Origin: Planctomycetaceae bacterium
Lineage (GTDB): Bacteria > Planctomycetota > Planctomycetia > Pirellulales > UBA1268
Direction: 5' to 3'
Length of the DNA: 5,092 nt
NCBI GenBank assembly: GCA_009691925.1
Contig: SIAG01000312.1
Span: forward strand, 1-5,092
Made by a program: the position numbers and the translations under genes. Shown one piece after another: positions 4,091-5,092 of this stretch; position 1 is the first letter of the stretch, and the number at the start of each line of letters is the position of its first letter. The notes under the pieces are model-generated. The model searched no databases, was not told the DNA's origin, and worked only from the letters and a program-made list of their open reading frames with translations.

Positions 4091-5092
4091 TCACTTCGTA
4101 GCCATCACGTGGACGCCATCCCATTTGCCTGAGGGCGGGGAGGCGGCGGCGGCGGCGGCGCGCCCGCGGAGGACCACGGCGGCCGTGTCGTCGGGCCGCA
4201 GTCGGAGCGCTTCATCGAAGTGCTCTGCAGCGCGGGCGAAGTCGCGTGCGAAGTAGGCGTCGAGGCCCGCTTCATACGCGCTCGCTGCGGCGAGGATGCT
4301 CTCGGGAATAGTGCCGACGAGCCCGAGCGCCTCGTGGATCTCTGTCGGCAGCCGTTTCCCTTTGACGGCGATCCGATCGAGGCGGCGCCAGGCGATGGAA
4401 TCGCCGGCGAGCCGGCGGGTGGCGTCGCTAGCGATGACCGCCGTGCCGTATTCGTTGTTCACGCGCTCGAGCCGGGCGGCGAGATTCACCCCATCGCCGA
4501 TGGCGGTGTAGTCGAAGCGCTCGGGGGCGCCAAAGTTGCCCACGATCACCCGGTCGGTGTGAATCCCGAAGCGCGTGCGGAGCCGGTTGGCGCGGGGCAT
4601 CGCGGCGATGGCATCGCGGCAGCGGATCGCCGCGATCACGGCCCGCTCGGCATGGTCGGCGACGGGGCGGGGGGCGTTCCAGAAGGCCATCATCCCGTCG
4701 CCGATGAACTTGTCGACGGTGCCCAATTCGTCGGTCACGATCCCGGCGATCCCGGCGAGATAGTCGCCGAGGACCTGCGCGGTTTCAGCCACGCCGATCT
4801 CCTCGGCTAAGCCGGTGAAGCCGTTGATGTCGCTGAAGAGGATTGAGAGCTCCTCCGAGCGGCCACCGAGGACGGGCTCGGCGCCGTCGGCGAGGAGCTC
4901 CTGAACGAGCTTGAGCGGGACGTATTTCCCGAAGCCTCTTAGCCCCGATTTGAGGCTGCCAAACACGCCGTTGACGTCGGCGATCTCCTCGAAGACGGTG
5001 TGCGGGAGGGGGCGATGGGAGAAGTCGAAGCGCCGCAGATACTCGGTCTCCACGGCGATCGCATGGAGCGGAGCCGAAATCGACTTGGCGAG
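4091..5092 (-). CDS. class III adenylate cyclase, C-terminal part with HAMP-like lead-in and TPR-like tail (cut by window edge)
   Basis: This frame is open from the right edge to a TGA at 4093-4091, giving 333 residues; the N-terminal sensor part lies outside. The first residues (AKSISAPLHAIAVETEYLRRF) look like the start of a HAMP linker. They are followed by the GFGKYVP segment that usually joins HAMP or CHASE2 modules to the cyclase. The catalytic domain spans about 80-255. Metal-binding aspartates are D88 (ILFSDINGFT) and D132 (KFIGDGMMAFWNAP). Base-recognition residues are K128 and T196 (DYTAIGDGVN), the Lys/Thr pair of class IIIb adenylate cyclases. Transition-state residues are N203 and R207 (VNLAARLE). 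All key residues are present, so it should make cAMP. A TPR-like helix pair (273-300), an alanine run and a terminal WDGVHVMATK follow, a tail known from related membrane cyclases. It is probably an inner-membrane sensor with a cytoplasmic catalytic domain; the signal sensed is not visible. Confidence 0.93.
   Translation of the reverse strand, partial: LAKSISAPLHAIAVETEYLRRFDFSHRPLPHTVFEEIADVNGVFGSLKSGLRGFGKYVPLKLVQELLADGAEPVLGGRSEELSILFSDINGFTGLAEEIGVAETAQVLGDYLAGIAGIVTDELGTVDKFIGDGMMAFWNAPRPVADHAERAVIAAIRCRDAIAAMPRANRLRTRFGIHTDRVIVGNFGAPERFDYTAIGDGVNLAARLERVNNEYGTAVIASDATRRLAGDSIAWRRLDRIAVKGKRLPTEIHEALGLVGTIPESILAAASAYEAGLDAYFARDFARAAEHFDEALRLRPDDTAAVVLRGRAAAAAASPPSGKWDGVHVMATK
4142..4159. 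repeat. GGC trinucleotide run in the cyclase gene
   Basis: There are six GGC units on the plus strand, encoding on the minus strand an alanine run between the TPR-like repeat and the PPSGKW motif. The run lies in a linker, so length changes in units of three would keep the frame and probably be tolerated. Confidence 0.6.

Noticed and set aside
4220..4810. Plus-strand open frame of 196 codons
   Set aside because: It lies fully inside the adenylate cyclase gene on the other strand, whose motifs are unmistakable; no homology was recognised in the plus-strand reading.
5051..5053. GTG at 5053 as the start of the cyclase
   Set aside because: The frame stays open to the window edge, and the residues encoded upstream of the GTG (AKSISAPLHAIA) fit the start of a HAMP linker, so the gene continues beyond the window.

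Overview
This GC-rich window reads as chromosomal DNA of a planctomycete, most likely from the Pirellulales. The assignment rests on a combination of families: a DUF1559 pseudopilin with a prepilin N-terminus, a DUF1573 protein beside it, a surface protein with the 'VPEIDP...' C-terminal sorting signal, and a class III cyclase with a HAMP-like lead-in and a TPR-like tail. No RNA gene, CRISPR array, insertion sequence or phage gene was seen.

Layout: (1) 1-750, minus strand: N-terminal 250 residues of an AmpG-like MFS transporter, cut by the left edge. (2) 751-1079: divergent intergenic region with a possible leaderless promoter for the transporter and a cluster of GGGCACC-type repeats ahead of the next gene. 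(3) 1080-1679, plus strand: secreted PEP-CTERM-like protein. (4) 1828-2484, plus strand: secreted histidine-rich helical protein of unknown function. (5) 2542-3468, minus strand: DUF1559 pseudopilin, convergent with the previous gene. (6) 3455-3931, minus strand: a DUF1573 gene that looks broken, with a TAA just after the signal peptide and a frame change at a six-base homopolymer. It lies directly upstream of the pseudopilin and overlaps its start. (7) 3932-4090: its putative promoter, with a perfect TTGACA and a run of ten G in the spacer, and a hairpin after the cyclase. (8) 4091-5092, minus strand: C-terminal 333 residues of a class III adenylate cyclase, cut by the right edge.

Three of the products (PEP-CTERM-like, His-rich, DUF1559), plus the broken DUF1573, carry export or sorting signals, so the middle of the window is mainly about the cell envelope. 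The transporter and the cyclase are separate units at the flanks. I see no convincing multi-gene system. The part most worth a second look is 3455-4010: a damaged DUF1573 reading frame, three homopolymer runs on or near it, and an expression signal containing one of them. This could be a decaying gene, a slippage-controlled gene, or a set of sequencing errors, and the window alone cannot separate these.
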